Below, piece by piece: positions 7,897-16,805 of a DNA stretch of 63,283 nucleotides (position 1 is the stretch's first letter; every line of letters begins with the position of its first letter). Source of the stretch: JAGLTQ01 sp964605385 (GTDB taxonomy: Bacteria > Pseudomonadota > Gammaproteobacteria > UBA6429 > Thiohalophilaceae); the NCBI GenBank assembly GCA_964605385.1, contig CAZSCK010000003.1:1-63283 (forward strand), read 5' to 3'. Both the position numbers and the translations under genes were made by a program. The notes below the pieces were generated by a model, which was given only the letters and a program-made list of their open reading frames with translations, ran no database searches and had not been told where the DNA came from.

Positions 7897-8523
7897 TTAT
7901 TTACGTTTACTTAGCAGCTTGAGAAATTTAACAACAGCCATTTCGAGGCTGACAATAATTTCAGTTGTTTTTGCTTGTAGTATTGTATATATAAGAATAA
8001 GTGGAATAGCTGTCATCAAACCAAATGCTGTTGTGTTCATCGCAACCGAGATACTGGTTGAAAGTATTTCACCCTTGAGAGCAGGGTCAACTGCAGCAAC
8101 TGCACTAAATGCTTTGATCAAACCAATAATGGTTCCCAATAAGCCCAGGAGTGTTGCGATATTGGCAAACATGGATAGATAGTGAGTCCGTTTTTCAAGC
8201 TGAGGTATGATTTCCAGCATGCTATCTTCAATTGCTGTTTCAATTTCATCACGATCTGTTGTTGTTTTCATACAGACAAGGCCTTCGCCTAACATACGAC
8301 TAATCGCATCATTAGTTTTTGAGCTTAATGTATAAGCAGCTTGAAAATCACCCTTTTGTAACAAAGGGATGAGTTTTCTCAAAAGTGATTTGTTTCTGCG
8401 TTTAACAATAGTCAGGTATATATAACGTTCGATTGCTACTGAAATACCAAGTGCAAGCACGAACATAATAGGATACATGAAGACCCCACCGTCTTGGAAA
8501 AAATCAAGTATTACTTTGTACAT
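7897..8523 (-). CDS. MotA/TolQ/ExbB-family proton channel protein (cluster A)
   Basis: 208 residues with three membrane helices: about 13-32 (GGVFMYPIMFVLALGISVAIER), about 120-142 (ATLLGLLGTIIGLIKAF) and about 160-185 (SVAMNTTAFGLMTAIPLILIY). These are the ExbB/TolQ signatures lining the proton path. It pairs with the two TolR-like proteins encoded immediately downstream. The start is fixed by a strong Shine-Dalgarno, AGGAGGG (8534-8528 on the minus strand), just before ATG 8523. 174 bp separate it from the upstream gene at 8698, the largest gap in cluster A, so it probably has its own promoter or 5' leader control. About 50% similar by eye to the copy at 35763. Confidence 0.92.
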   Translation of the reverse strand: MYKVILDFFQDGGVFMYPIMFVLALGISVAIERYIYLTIVKRRNKSLLRKLIPLLQKGDFQAAYTLSSKTNDAISRMLGEGLVCMKTTTDRDEIETAIEDSMLEIIPQLEKRTHYLSMFANIATLLGLLGTIIGLIKAFSAVAAVDPALKGEILSTSISVAMNTTAFGLMTAIPLILIYTILQAKTTEIIVSLEMAVVKFLKLLSKRK

Positions 8524-8527
8524 ACCA

Positions 8528-8585
8528 CCCTCCTGAATAGTGGCTGAGTTATAAAATATTTAGTGAATTAAATTACAGAGGAGGG
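8528..8585 (-). promoter_or_regulatory. Possible Shine-Dalgarno-sequestering hairpin in the TolQ leader
   Basis: On the minus strand the leader contains CCCTCCT (8585-8579) and, 44 nt later, AGGAGGG (8534-8528), the ribosome-binding site of the TolQ-like gene. The 7-bp perfect complement could hide the site in mRNA. The intervening loop is AT-rich and unstructured by eye. Confidence 0.35.
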
Positions 8586-8697
8586 ACCATCGAAACTATA
8601 ATTATAGCTTTTGATACAGCCCTATAGATAAATATTCTATGACCTCGGCTGACATTAATTTTGCTAAATGTTAGGTTACAACGGGTTCTTCGTCTAG

Positions 8698-9000
8698 TTA
8701 CTGGTTCTCACTATTTGTTTTTCTTTGCCCAGAATACACCTGATAATAGCGAATTTTACGCTTAAACCTATCTCGATCGACTGGTGCTAATGCTTCATCA
8801 ATTAAACTTTCAATGGGGGGCGCATTCATATCGGGTAACTCAGAAGTTTTCCAGGGTACGATGTAAAGCATTTTAGGTAATTCTTTATTACCAATAATCG
8901 ATATACTTTCGAGCTCGATCCTGTCTTCTGCAAATAAAGGCAAACTAAAGGAAAAGAAAGTCAGCAGTATAAGTATTTGTTTTGTTCTTATTATATTCAT
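8698..9000 (-). CDS. Small exported protein, SIIGNK/LYIVPW family (cluster A)
   Basis: 100 residues: a signal peptide (LILLTFFSFSLPLFA, cleavage near residue 24) then about 75 mature residues. The core ISIIGNKELPKMLYIVPWK.SEL recurs almost exactly in the 95-residue protein at 35437, and both carry a PVD.D.F.R...(F/Y)Y ending. I know no named family for it. In both clusters it sits between the small TPR lipoprotein and TolQ, so it is probably a dedicated periplasmic part of the machine. It lies 11 nt after the TPR lipoprotein gene and is the last gene before the 174-bp gap. Confidence 0.8.
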   Translation of the reverse strand: MNIIRTKQILILLTFFSFSLPLFAEDRIELESISIIGNKELPKMLYIVPWKTSELPDMNAPPIESLIDEALAPVDRDRFKRKIRYYQVYSGQRKTNSENQ

Positions 9001-9011
9001 ATTTTATCCTG

Positions 9012-9599
9012 TTATTGCTTCTGGGAAAGTGATTTCTTATGTCGTCTTTCTAAATCAAAGATCCATTTCCCCACTTGTTTATCTTCTTCTTTGGATAATT
9101 TGTTATAAATTTTATATTGTTCTATCGCGCCTTCTAAATCATATAAATAAAGGTCATATAATATACCAAGGTTTAAATGTGCATAGGCGTAGTCAGAGTT
9201 AATATCTATCGCTTTTTCATAACTCGCTTTTGCTTTAGAAAATCCTCCTTGTTTGCGATAAAGAAAGCCCAATTGATTTAATGCATAAATATTATTTGGG
9301 TTTATTGTTAAGGCCCGGTTGAATGCATTTTCGGCTTCGTCAAAAGATTTATTTTTTATAAATATAATACCCATGTTGACATGTGCATTTGCCAACATGG
9401 GTTGTTGATTTATTATCTCAAGAAATAAACCTCGAGCTTCATCCATATCGCCAGCTTTCATTGCTGTAACGGCTTTCATATAAGCCGGATTGTTTGCTGA
9501 ATTAGCACTGGAACTTGCATCTTCTGGTGTGACAGAGCAGGCGGCGAGTTGCAAGGTTAAAAACAAAGCTGGCAGAGAACGTGCTAATTTATTCAACAT
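9012..9599 (-). CDS. Small TPR lipoprotein (cluster A)
   Basis: 195 residues. The signal ends in the lipobox LAAC, with C21 the predicted lipidated Cys and Ser next, compatible with outer-membrane sorting. Three to four TPR units follow (about 40-175): AHVNMGIIFIKNKSFDEAENAFNRAL, then ALNQLGFLYRKQGGFSKAKASYEKAI and a further repeat. TPRs give a protein-docking surface. The start overlaps the end of the large TPR lipoprotein gene by 11 bp, implying coupled translation. The cluster B counterpart at 34829 has the same length, lipobox and LGLLYRK.GRFSDAK..YEK repeat. The size and partners recall the GltE/NfsE class of Myxococcus (analogy only). Confidence 0.85.
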   Translation of the reverse strand: MLNKLARSLPALFLTLQLAACSVTPEDASSSANSANNPAYMKAVTAMKAGDMDEARGLFLEIINQQPMLANAHVNMGIIFIKNKSFDEAENAFNRALTINPNNIYALNQLGFLYRKQGGFSKAKASYEKAIDINSDYAYAHLNLGILYDLYLYDLEGAIEQYKIYNKLSKEEDKQVGKWIFDLERRHKKSLSQKQ

Positions 9600-12441
9600 A
9601 AGCTTCTCGCTTTTCTATTTTCGCGTAACGAATCGGGTTTAATTTACTTAATGCAGCAATACTTAATTTTACCCACTTATCATAAATATTATCTTTGACT
9701 CGTTCAGCATTTGCTGCATGAATATCAATCGCTTTTTCTTCAAAAGGAAAAGCTTGTTCTTCGATTAATACATTATATTGATCAAGCTCGTCTGCATTTA
9801 ATTTTTTAGGCCGTTGTGATTTAAGTAATGAGCCCGCAAAATCATTATAAATTTCAGCAATATAATAGGTGGCTGCAGTTGTTATTTCTGCAACACGATA
9901 TTTCATTACGTTGTCATAAGATTTTACAACTTTAACCATTAAGTTTTTTTTCTTTTTAAGACTTCTTTTTAATGGAATGGTCAAGCGAGCTGATTTATAG
10001 GTTTTAAACAAGGGTAAAGTCAGCTCCATATAAGCAGTGGCAGCTAAATAATGTGTGCGTTGTGTTCGTGCTTTACCACCGCGGTTGTCTGCTTTAATTA
10101 TTTCTCTTAACCAATAATAATGGCGTTTGCGATTTGATTTTTTATTAAACTCAGCTAACAGTTGGCGTGCTTCAACAGCTTGCTCAAGTGGTTTGGGGTA
10201 ATTCTTAACATAAGCAGTTAAAATTCGTTTTGCTGTTTTTTTGCGTTTATTTTCATTGTAGATGACTGCCGCATCCCAAAGTAACTCGCGGCGTTGATTT
10301 GCACTGTAATGTTTTGCTGTGTTGGAAAGTTTGATCATTTCATTTGCTGCTCTTAACGGATGGCCAGACTTGGTATAGACCACGGCTAATTTTTCTGTAA
10401 CGCCAAATTGTAACTTATGCTTTTTAGGATAGTTTTTGCGGAATGCCTCAAGAATGTTTTTAGCTTTATTCCAGCGCTCCAGGTTGATATAAATGGTTGC
10501 AGCATCATAGTCAGCCGTTGCTCTGAGTTTTGAGCTGGGTACGTCTTTACCCACTCGCAGGAAAAATTCAGCAGCAATAGCCATTTTATTTGAGCTCTTG
10601 GCAAGTTCACCTTGTTTGTAAATGCTGGCAGCAAGCCGTTCACGAATATTTTTAAATTCTTTATGTTTCGCGGGTAATTTTTTCGTCAGATTTCGATAAG
10701 CATCTTCAGCTCTACTGTAGTTTCTCATTTCAAACTCAGAGTGTCCTACAACTAATAAAGCATTGATGAGTAGCTTTCTTCCTGTTTTTGAGCCCATGTT
10801 TTCACGAAAGCTGAGTGCGGTTGCTGTACTTATTGCCCGAGGGAAATCACCAATCTTAAATAATTCTTCAGCCGTGTTTGCTAATATTGAAGGCGTATAT
10901 TTGTTGTTTGGAAAACTTGTTGTGTATTTTAATGCACTGCTGATTTTCTTTTGTTGCCATTGTTTTTGCTTTGTTCCTTTAAGATTTTTTTGGATGGCAG
11001 GATAAAGAAGCAGGGCGGCATAAGCTGCATTATGTTGTTTTTTATGCTGTGGATATTGATATGCTGTCTTCTCAAATTGGTAAATAGCATTTCGATACTG
11101 GCCTGCATCCTGGTGAGCTTCGGCAAGTAAGAAGTTCACCTTTTCTGTTCCTTTATCCTTTGGGAATGAGGCTATGTATGTTTTATACCATGATGTTGCC
11201 TGAGTAATTGATGTGGCGAAAAGTTTGTTTTTGGTTTTATGTTTTTTCTTCTTTTTCGCAACAGCTTTAATTTTTCGAGCCTGAGCATGAAAATGTTTTG
11301 CAAGCTCCTGAATATGTTGTTTTAGCAACGGTGTGATTGATTTTCGAGCATCATTATCGCGTGCTTTCCAATAACCGGTATTAACGCCATATTGTTTTAC
11401 AAAGCTGATTTTTGCCGGTAAGACTAAACTTGCAAAACCACCTTTCTTATAGGCATCTATTGCCTTTGAATGATATTTTGGTGCTAGTGATGAAGTAGGG
11501 TACCTTTTGCTGAATGCTAAGTGGGTATTAGCGGCATCGCGAATTCGATCTTTTTCAAGGTAAAGTTCAGCCAGGTTATTATAAATTATCGATTCGTAAG
11601 GTTTTTGACCATGTTCTATAAAATAGTCATTAACGCTAATATGGCCTTGTTGATAAGAAAATGAAAGGCTTATTACGCGCATCACATCAGTGAGGAGTTC
11701 TTTATTCGAAAGGGATATATCAGCGGAAGGACCATCGATGGAAAGTTGTCCTTGTGTATATTTTCTGTCAAGAAAACCGATAAAAGATTTTGTTGCAGCT
11801 GCATAATCTAATTGTTTGAAACGTGTCCAGCCATATTTATACAGCGATTTTTCATAATAATTTGAATCCGGGTGATTATTTAAAATGCTTGCATAAGCTT
11901 GTTCTGCAAGTTTATATTTTCCTAAAACAAAATAAGACTCACCTCTACGAAACTGCACCTCTTCAATGTAACGTGTTTGAGGAAACTTTCTAACAATAGC
12001 GTTTAATGTTAGAAGTAATTTTTGTGGTTGTAGATCTAATTCGTACGCCTTAGCGAGTTGATATAAAATGAGATCATTGTTTTTTTTGTTTGGATATGTT
12101 TCAAGGTATGTTTCATACAGACGAATTGCAACTTTAACTTTTCGCTTGGCCGCCAGCATATCTTTTTTATTATCAGATGCGCCTTTATCCTGGCCAATTT
12201 GTAACTCAAGATCTGCAAGTCGACGCATGGCATCACCAAACATATTACTGTTGGGGGCATTTTTTAGAAAACGTCGATAAAACCCGGAAGTATTTTCACG
12301 ATTAAGAGGTTTTGCAACAGGTACTTCGAGCTGGAGTGTTTTTTTAGATAGCGTGGCGATAGTGGCATCTTTTGAATTACTACTTGAGCATGCAGAAATA
12401 GAAATCGCAACAGCTAGTGTGATTAATGAGTATATTCTCAT
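9589..12441 (-). CDS. Large TPR outer-membrane lipoprotein (cluster A)
   Basis: 950 residues. The signal peptide ends ISISAC18SSS, a clear lipobox. The rest is helical repeats of TPR/YbgF-like type (AYASILNNHPDSNYYEKSLYK and AIYQFEKTAYQYPQHKK are typical), with several Lys-rich linkers. The C-terminal 100 residues (ATYYIAEIY, RPKKLN, QYN, EEQAFPFEEKAI.IH) are nearly the same in the 1038-residue paralogue at 31373, so this end is probably the functional contact. It overlaps the upstream TPR gene by 4 bp (ATGA) and the downstream TPR lipoprotein gene by 11 bp. Likely an outer-membrane-anchored periplasmic scaffold. Confidence 0.85.
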   Translation of the reverse strand: MRIYSLITLAVAISISACSSSNSKDATIATLSKKTLQLEVPVAKPLNRENTSGFYRRFLKNAPNSNMFGDAMRRLADLELQIGQDKGASDNKKDMLAAKRKVKVAIRLYETYLETYPNKKNNDLILYQLAKAYELDLQPQKLLLTLNAIVRKFPQTRYIEEVQFRRGESYFVLGKYKLAEQAYASILNNHPDSNYYEKSLYKYGWTRFKQLDYAAATKSFIGFLDRKYTQGQLSIDGPSADISLSNKELLTDVMRVISLSFSYQQGHISVNDYFIEHGQKPYESIIYNNLAELYLEKDRIRDAANTHLAFSKRYPTSSLAPKYHSKAIDAYKKGGFASLVLPAKISFVKQYGVNTGYWKARDNDARKSITPLLKQHIQELAKHFHAQARKIKAVAKKKKKHKTKNKLFATSITQATSWYKTYIASFPKDKGTEKVNFLLAEAHQDAGQYRNAIYQFEKTAYQYPQHKKQHNAAYAALLLYPAIQKNLKGTKQKQWQQKKISSALKYTTSFPNNKYTPSILANTAEELFKIGDFPRAISTATALSFRENMGSKTGRKLLINALLVVGHSEFEMRNYSRAEDAYRNLTKKLPAKHKEFKNIRERLAASIYKQGELAKSSNKMAIAAEFFLRVGKDVPSSKLRATADYDAATIYINLERWNKAKNILEAFRKNYPKKHKLQFGVTEKLAVVYTKSGHPLRAANEMIKLSNTAKHYSANQRRELLWDAAVIYNENKRKKTAKRILTAYVKNYPKPLEQAVEARQLLAEFNKKSNRKRHYYWLREIIKADNRGGKARTQRTHYLAATAYMELTLPLFKTYKSARLTIPLKRSLKKKKNLMVKVVKSYDNVMKYRVAEITTAATYYIAEIYNDFAGSLLKSQRPKKLNADELDQYNVLIEEQAFPFEEKAIDIHAANAERVKDNIYDKWVKLSIAALSKLNPIRYAKIEKREAYVE

Positions 12442-14345
12442 TTTTCAACACCACCATTATTTTTTTCAGTTGGTTTTTCTTTGTTGGTTTTTTTTGCGGC
12501 TGCCGGCAACGTCATTCGATCATATAAACGCGCTAATGAGTAACTGGCACGGGTATGATAGTTTTGAATTTGGTGATAACGTTGTTTTAATGAAAGTAAC
12601 GCTTGTTTTTCTATTTTCTTTTCCTGAGAAGCAATAATGAAAGTGACTTTATTTAAAAGCTTATCCAATGTTTTTTCTTTATTCTTAATTCTATTGTTAT
12701 AGCCTGAAAAAGAAAGTGGGGCATTTTTACTTGAATTCTTTATCGACTGTAAACGTTTAACCGATATATTAAGCGCTTTATCAACCTGATTGAGTTCGTT
12801 TTTTATCTTCCAATAACGGGGAGTGTAATCCGTGCTGATATCCCACAATAGCAGGCCACGAAAAAGCTTATATTTTTCATTTTCTTCAGAGAAGTCATCT
12901 TTTTTGCTTAAGCGATTTAATGAGTTTTTTATCTTATCCAGGCTTTTCAATATTTCTGCTTCATCATCTGTGCTCAAAGCATAAATATTTTGTTGTTGTT
13001 TGATTTGCTGAACTTTATTCGCTAATTTGTCACGTTTATTTTTAAGTGTGTTAACAATGTTTAAGCGAACATCTTTATTTAAAGAACGTTGTTGTTTTTT
13101 ATAATAAGCACTACGTTCTTTTAACATTAAATAATAGGCAGGAAATTGATTCTTCCACTGCAGAAGGTTTTTTTGTAAATAAATAAGGTCGAGGTAGTTT
13201 TTATGTACTTTTTGAAAATCCAGACTGTTAACAAGATGTTGAAGGTAAGGGGCTGATATTGATTCAGGTAACGGGTTCTGATACTCAGGATCTAATATGT
13301 TTTCTGTAACCATTGCGGGTCTTAATGCAAAAAGTAACTCGCCGGCTTTCACTGCACTTAAAACAGATCTAAGGCTGCTTAATTCTTCTTTATAGTTATC
13401 GATAGCATAATTATAATGTTGTAACGCAAGTTGGTTTTTCCCCATTTGTTCCAGGGTATAGGGTATGGCTAATAATGACTCTTGTACCGCAGTATCAATA
13501 ACAGGCCAGTCACGTAACTCCATCCATGAGATGAGTGCCTGTTCTAATTTATTTTGTTGTTGGTAAGCCCAGCCAATACCTAATAGAGCTTTAGCAGATA
13601 ATGGGCCTTTCAAACGTACTTTTTGCAGATATTTGGTTGAGAATTGCGGTAACTGTTGTCGGATATAGGTATAACCTAAGGCAATATTTGTTTTATCTCT
13701 TAGCGCTTTTAATTCATCATCATCTGTTTCAAGTTCGCTAATCTGATTCAGTAATCGAGTTCCTTCCAAAGAATCACCCGATTTTATTAGAGCAACACCC
13801 ATATTGTAGCTGGCATAAACTTGCCAGTCTTGATGTGCATCTAACTTTTTAATTGCTTTATAGGCAGCAGAAAAATCTTTTTGTTTTAGATAGGTGTTTG
13901 CCAGCAAATTATGTCTTTCCGCTTCTCTTTCTGCTGAAAGTGTATCTTTAATTTTGACGAGTGCATGGTTGGCCTCAGAAAAAAGCTGATCTTTGTAACG
14001 CATTTTACCAATGTTAAACCATGCGCGATCCTGAATTTCTTCTGTGGTATTATTTTTAATTAAATCAGAAAAAATATTACTGGCATTTTGGTGTAAGCCA
14101 TAATAAAGGTATAACCCGCCTAATAGTAACTCCGGATCAACGTCTTGACTAGTAATGGGTTTACGATATTTTGCGACCATTAAATTTGTAATGGAAGTGA
14201 AATATTGTTCCTGGTAAAAATGATAAAGCGCCTCACCATAACGTAAGTCGTTTATTTGGCGTGGTTCACGTTCAACTGCCAAACTATTTATTGCCAGAGA
14301 TGCAATAAATGCAGTTGTGATGCTTTGTCTAAATAATGAAGTCAT
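12438..14345 (-). CDS. Periplasmic TPR protein (cluster A)
   Basis: 635 residues with an N-terminal signal peptide (TTAFIASLAINSLA, cleavage near 24) and no lipobox. N-terminal TPR-type repeats begin EALYHFYQEQYFTSITNL, which matches the paralogue at 29406 (GLYYAYQEQYFDAISKI). The C-terminal third (about 400-620) is Lys/Leu-rich and predicted coiled coil. A periplasmic adaptor role is inferred from the repeats and position. It is coupled to the next gene by a 4-bp ATGA overlap and follows the coiled-coil protein gene by 18 nt. Confidence 0.8.
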   Translation of the reverse strand: MTSLFRQSITTAFIASLAINSLAVEREPRQINDLRYGEALYHFYQEQYFTSITNLMVAKYRKPITSQDVDPELLLGGLYLYYGLHQNASNIFSDLIKNNTTEEIQDRAWFNIGKMRYKDQLFSEANHALVKIKDTLSAEREAERHNLLANTYLKQKDFSAAYKAIKKLDAHQDWQVYASYNMGVALIKSGDSLEGTRLLNQISELETDDDELKALRDKTNIALGYTYIRQQLPQFSTKYLQKVRLKGPLSAKALLGIGWAYQQQNKLEQALISWMELRDWPVIDTAVQESLLAIPYTLEQMGKNQLALQHYNYAIDNYKEELSSLRSVLSAVKAGELLFALRPAMVTENILDPEYQNPLPESISAPYLQHLVNSLDFQKVHKNYLDLIYLQKNLLQWKNQFPAYYLMLKERSAYYKKQQRSLNKDVRLNIVNTLKNKRDKLANKVQQIKQQQNIYALSTDDEAEILKSLDKIKNSLNRLSKKDDFSEENEKYKLFRGLLLWDISTDYTPRYWKIKNELNQVDKALNISVKRLQSIKNSSKNAPLSFSGYNNRIKNKEKTLDKLLNKVTFIIASQEKKIEKQALLSLKQRYHQIQNYHTRASYSLARLYDRMTLPAAAKKTNKEKPTEKNNGGVEK

Positions 14346-14363
14346 AGTGAATAGAAAAGAAGA

Positions 14364-14891
14364 TTATTCCCAAACTTTAGTTTTAAACTGAGGCTGTTGT
14401 TTGCTTAAGTCATCAATGATTTTTAATTCGACGAATAATGGTGAGCTTGTTTTTTCTATTTCAAGAGTTGTCCCACGTTTAAAATCTCGCTTGCTTGGAC
14501 CTTTGCCAGTAAAAAAGGCGACAAGTTCATGTTTTCCTGATGCAATATTGCCTAAATAGATTCGTTGCACACCGCCGCGTTTGAGCGCATTAATTTCCCG
14601 CTGCGTGTAAAGATGATTACTAATATTTTTACCGTCGATATTGATTTGTACTGAATCAAGATCAAACAACTGGCCAATATCCATGGATAAAAAGATACTA
14701 AATTGAGTGTTTGCAGGAAAAAGTAAATCTTCTTCAAGAATAAAAAGTTCTTTATTTAGCTCTAAGACTTCTTTTTTAAGATCTTGAACTTGTTTTTCTA
14801 ATGTCGGTGATTTTTCAGCTGCATTCATTGTAAAAGACAGGCAGGCTAAAAATATTAAAGTGAATAGTTGTTGAGAAAGTTTATGTAACAT
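14364..14891 (-). CDS. Periplasmic coiled-coil plus beta-domain protein (cluster A)
   Basis: 175 residues. Signal peptide (LFTLIFLACLSFTMNA, cleavage near 24), a short coiled coil (LEKQVQDLKKEVLELNKEL), then a beta-rich domain with QINIDGK, LKRGGVQRIYLGNI..GKHEL and a C-terminal FVELKI strand. The paralogue at 28887 keeps coiled coil, IKIDGK and YRGGVQRIY.GNIRGGNH in the same order. Not a named family to me; the beta part resembles PEGA-like domains in size and GxH turns. It starts the nine-gene conserved block in both clusters. 17 nt separate it from the upstream DUF3570 gene. Confidence 0.78.
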   Translation of the reverse strand: MLHKLSQQLFTLIFLACLSFTMNAAEKSPTLEKQVQDLKKEVLELNKELFILEEDLLFPANTQFSIFLSMDIGQLFDLDSVQINIDGKNISNHLYTQREINALKRGGVQRIYLGNIASGKHELVAFFTGKGPSKRDFKRGTTLEIEKTSSPLFVELKIIDDLSKQQPQFKTKVWE

Positions 14892-14908
14892 AATAGTAAT
14901 CCAGATAA

Positions 14909-16063
14909 TCAGAACCAGATGGAAAGGAATAATTGCATAACATTTGCGTTAAATTGATAGAATGGTTCGCTTCCCGCAGCAAAGCTTGTTTGCCTTGCAT
15001 CACGAAAATCTTCGTAAGTAAATTCAATGTGATCAAACTTTAAATTGATAGAAGCTTTATCAATTGAGCCACCTTCGCCATTAGCAAATTCATAACTAAT
15101 ACCAAAACCAATTGTGCTGTTGTTAAAGGTACTTAGCTCTTTATCACGGCCAATAAAGTTTTGTGCTTGTTGAAATGGAAATAAGTCACTGTAAAAATCA
15201 GCTTTAGTTTGTACGTAAATTCGAAAATGAGTTTCTGCTACCCAGTTATCAAAGAATGGATGGGTGTAACCGACTTCAAAATTATTTCCTTTTATTCCCC
15301 ATGAATCCTGGAATGTACGGTATTCAGCATGTAAAGCTGCACGATAGGGAAGAAAGTAACGTGCTCTTACTGCAATGGCTGTGCTAGTACGCGTATCTGG
15401 GTAAATTTCATTTTCTAAAAGGAATTGTGTTGCATTACCCGGATCAATATAACGAACTTTACGGTATGGATTATTTAAGAAGCCGCCATCCGTTGTTAAG
15501 TCTAATGCCGCCGACATAATTAAGTTTTTTGTAATGACTTGAGAAATGCTTAAGTTAAAGTTATCTGAGTGAGATTCTTCTGAAAAAGAAGGATCGCCTG
15601 TTTTACCTACAATATTATCGCCGCGTGCATATCCCATTGATATTGTTGTTAGGTCGCCAAACATGTCCTGGCTAATACCAAAAGAAAAAGTATCTGCACT
15701 AAAATCATTTTCTTCGCTATTGGTATAACTAAAACTTAATAATGTTTTTTCATTGAGGTAGTCGAAGCTAAGGGCATTTTCTATACGTTCTTCTTCATAG
15801 GTGCTTGCACCAAGAATAACTTCTACATCAATAGATGCTGAGCTAATAGTATCAACATAATGTTTAGCTGAAACGGAAATACTATCGCCAATGTTTTTTC
15901 TGACAAGCATAGCAGGGCCAGTAATTTCTATACCGCCTCCTGAATAAGAATGGAATAAAACATCGGCTCGTTCGAAAGGCAATACGGCGGCTTCACTGCT
16001 GAGACTTAACAATGAAAAAAATCCTAGCACTGTGGCACGTGTTGTAGATTTAGTTACAGCCAC
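14909..16063 (-). CDS. DUF3570 family outer-membrane protein
   Basis: 384 residues from GTG 16063. I prefer this over the ATG at 16105 because GGAGG (16073-16069) sits 5 nt upstream and the signal peptide (ATVLGFFSLLSLSSEA) then starts normally. The body is long alternating strands rich in aromatics, including SAKHYVDTISSASIDV, the characteristic N-terminal segment of DUF3570, and ends FLSIWF as barrels do. Family members are encoded beside DUF4266 lipoproteins and TlpA-like thioredoxins, as here. Biochemical role unknown. The start lies inside the end of the DUF4266 gene (14 bp overlap), implying coupled translation. Confidence 0.85.
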   Translation of the reverse strand: MAVTKSTTRATVLGFFSLLSLSSEAAVLPFERADVLFHSYSGGGIEITGPAMLVRKNIGDSISVSAKHYVDTISSASIDVEVILGASTYEEERIENALSFDYLNEKTLLSFSYTNSEENDFSADTFSFGISQDMFGDLTTISMGYARGDNIVGKTGDPSFSEESHSDNFNLSISQVITKNLIMSAALDLTTDGGFLNNPYRKVRYIDPGNATQFLLENEIYPDTRTSTAIAVRARYFLPYRAALHAEYRTFQDSWGIKGNNFEVGYTHPFFDNWVAETHFRIYVQTKADFYSDLFPFQQAQNFIGRDKELSTFNNSTIGFGISYEFANGEGGSIDKASINLKFDHIEFTYEDFRDARQTSFAAGSEPFYQFNANVMQLFLSIWF

Positions 16064-16271
16064 AACCGCCTCCAGAACCACCTTCAGCGCCACGCGCGCC
16101 TTCACGTGCCTGGTAGACGTGATGGATATAACCTTTAGAAAGCGGATCCTGGTTAAAACTCATTATTGGATCAGCAAGGTTTGCGCGTTCATACGGTTTA
16201 ACCCATGGCTTTAAACTACATGCCGATAAGGCAAGAAGTAATAGCGTACTAAGGGTGAGCTTGTAAAACAT
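16050..16271 (-). CDS. DUF4266 lipoprotein with Gly/Cys tail
   Basis: 73 residues. The lipobox LSAC18 follows a short hydrophobic signal. The mature part WVKPYERANLADPIM and the tail EGGSGGGCGCN are hallmarks of DUF4266. The C-x-C tail could bind a metal or take part in thiol exchange with the thioredoxin encoded 2 nt upstream (inference). The end of the gene holds the ribosome-binding site of the DUF3570 gene. It is short, but the family match is distinctive. Confidence 0.9.
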   Translation of the reverse strand: MFYKLTLSTLLLLALSACSLKPWVKPYERANLADPIMSFNQDPLSKGYIHHVYQAREGARGAEGGSGGGCGCN

Positions 16272-16273
16272 GT

Positions 16274-16783
16274 TTATTCTCGCAAAAGTTTTTTAACTTG
16301 TTTTTTATAATCATTTTCATAACCGGCTTTATAACCTTTGTGTATGAAACGTTTGTTGCCATTTCTGTCTATAAGAATAGTGGTGGGCATGGCACTAACG
16401 TCATAAAGCTTGCTTGTTTTATTAGTGTTATCAAACAAAACTGGAAAAGTCACCTTTACATCTTTTAAATAATTTTTTGCAGCCGTTGAGTTTTCTTCAA
16501 CATTAATACCTAGCAAAGTAAAACCTAAGCGTTTATATTTTTTATGAATTTCTTCAAGAAGCGGCATTTCTTTACGACATGGGCCACACCATGAAGCCCA
16601 GAAATTTAACATAACAACATCACCTCGAAGTTCAGAGAGTTTAATGTTTTTTCCTGAGCGGCTTTTTAATGTGAAATTGGGAGCTTTACCTGATAGCTTT
16701 TCAGAGGCAGCATAGCTAGTCGACATTGAAAAAACTAAAGTAATACCAATTATGCCTAATACTTTAAAAATATTCTTTTTCAC
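16274..16783 (-). CDS. TlpA-like periplasmic thioredoxin
   Basis: 169 residues from GTG 16783. An in-frame ATG at 16795 and longer options exist, but GAGG lies 6-7 nt before this GTG and yields a clean signal peptide (MKKNIFKVLG to TSYA, about 25 residues). The thioredoxin fold has FWASWC66GPC69RKEMP, and the cis-Pro segment is SAMPTTILID. TlpA proteins reduce periplasmic disulfides, often for cytochrome c or metal-site assembly. The haem proteins encoded upstream and the Cys-rich DUF4266 protein downstream are plausible clients (inference). Confidence 0.9.
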   Translation of the reverse strand: MKKNIFKVLGIIGITLVFSMSTSYAASEKLSGKAPNFTLKSRSGKNIKLSELRGDVVMLNFWASWCGPCRKEMPLLEEIHKKYKRLGFTLLGINVEENSTAAKNYLKDVKVTFPVLFDNTNKTSKLYDVSAMPTTILIDRNGNKRFIHKGYKAGYENDYKKQVKKLLRE

Positions 16784-16805
16784 ATTACACCTCATACAAC
16801 TTTTG

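Noticed and set aside
16064..16105. ATG 16105 as start of the DUF3570 gene
   Set aside because: It adds a Val-rich stretch encoded by the DUF4266 Gly/Cys tail; GTG 16063 has GGAGG at good spacing and a proper signal peptide.
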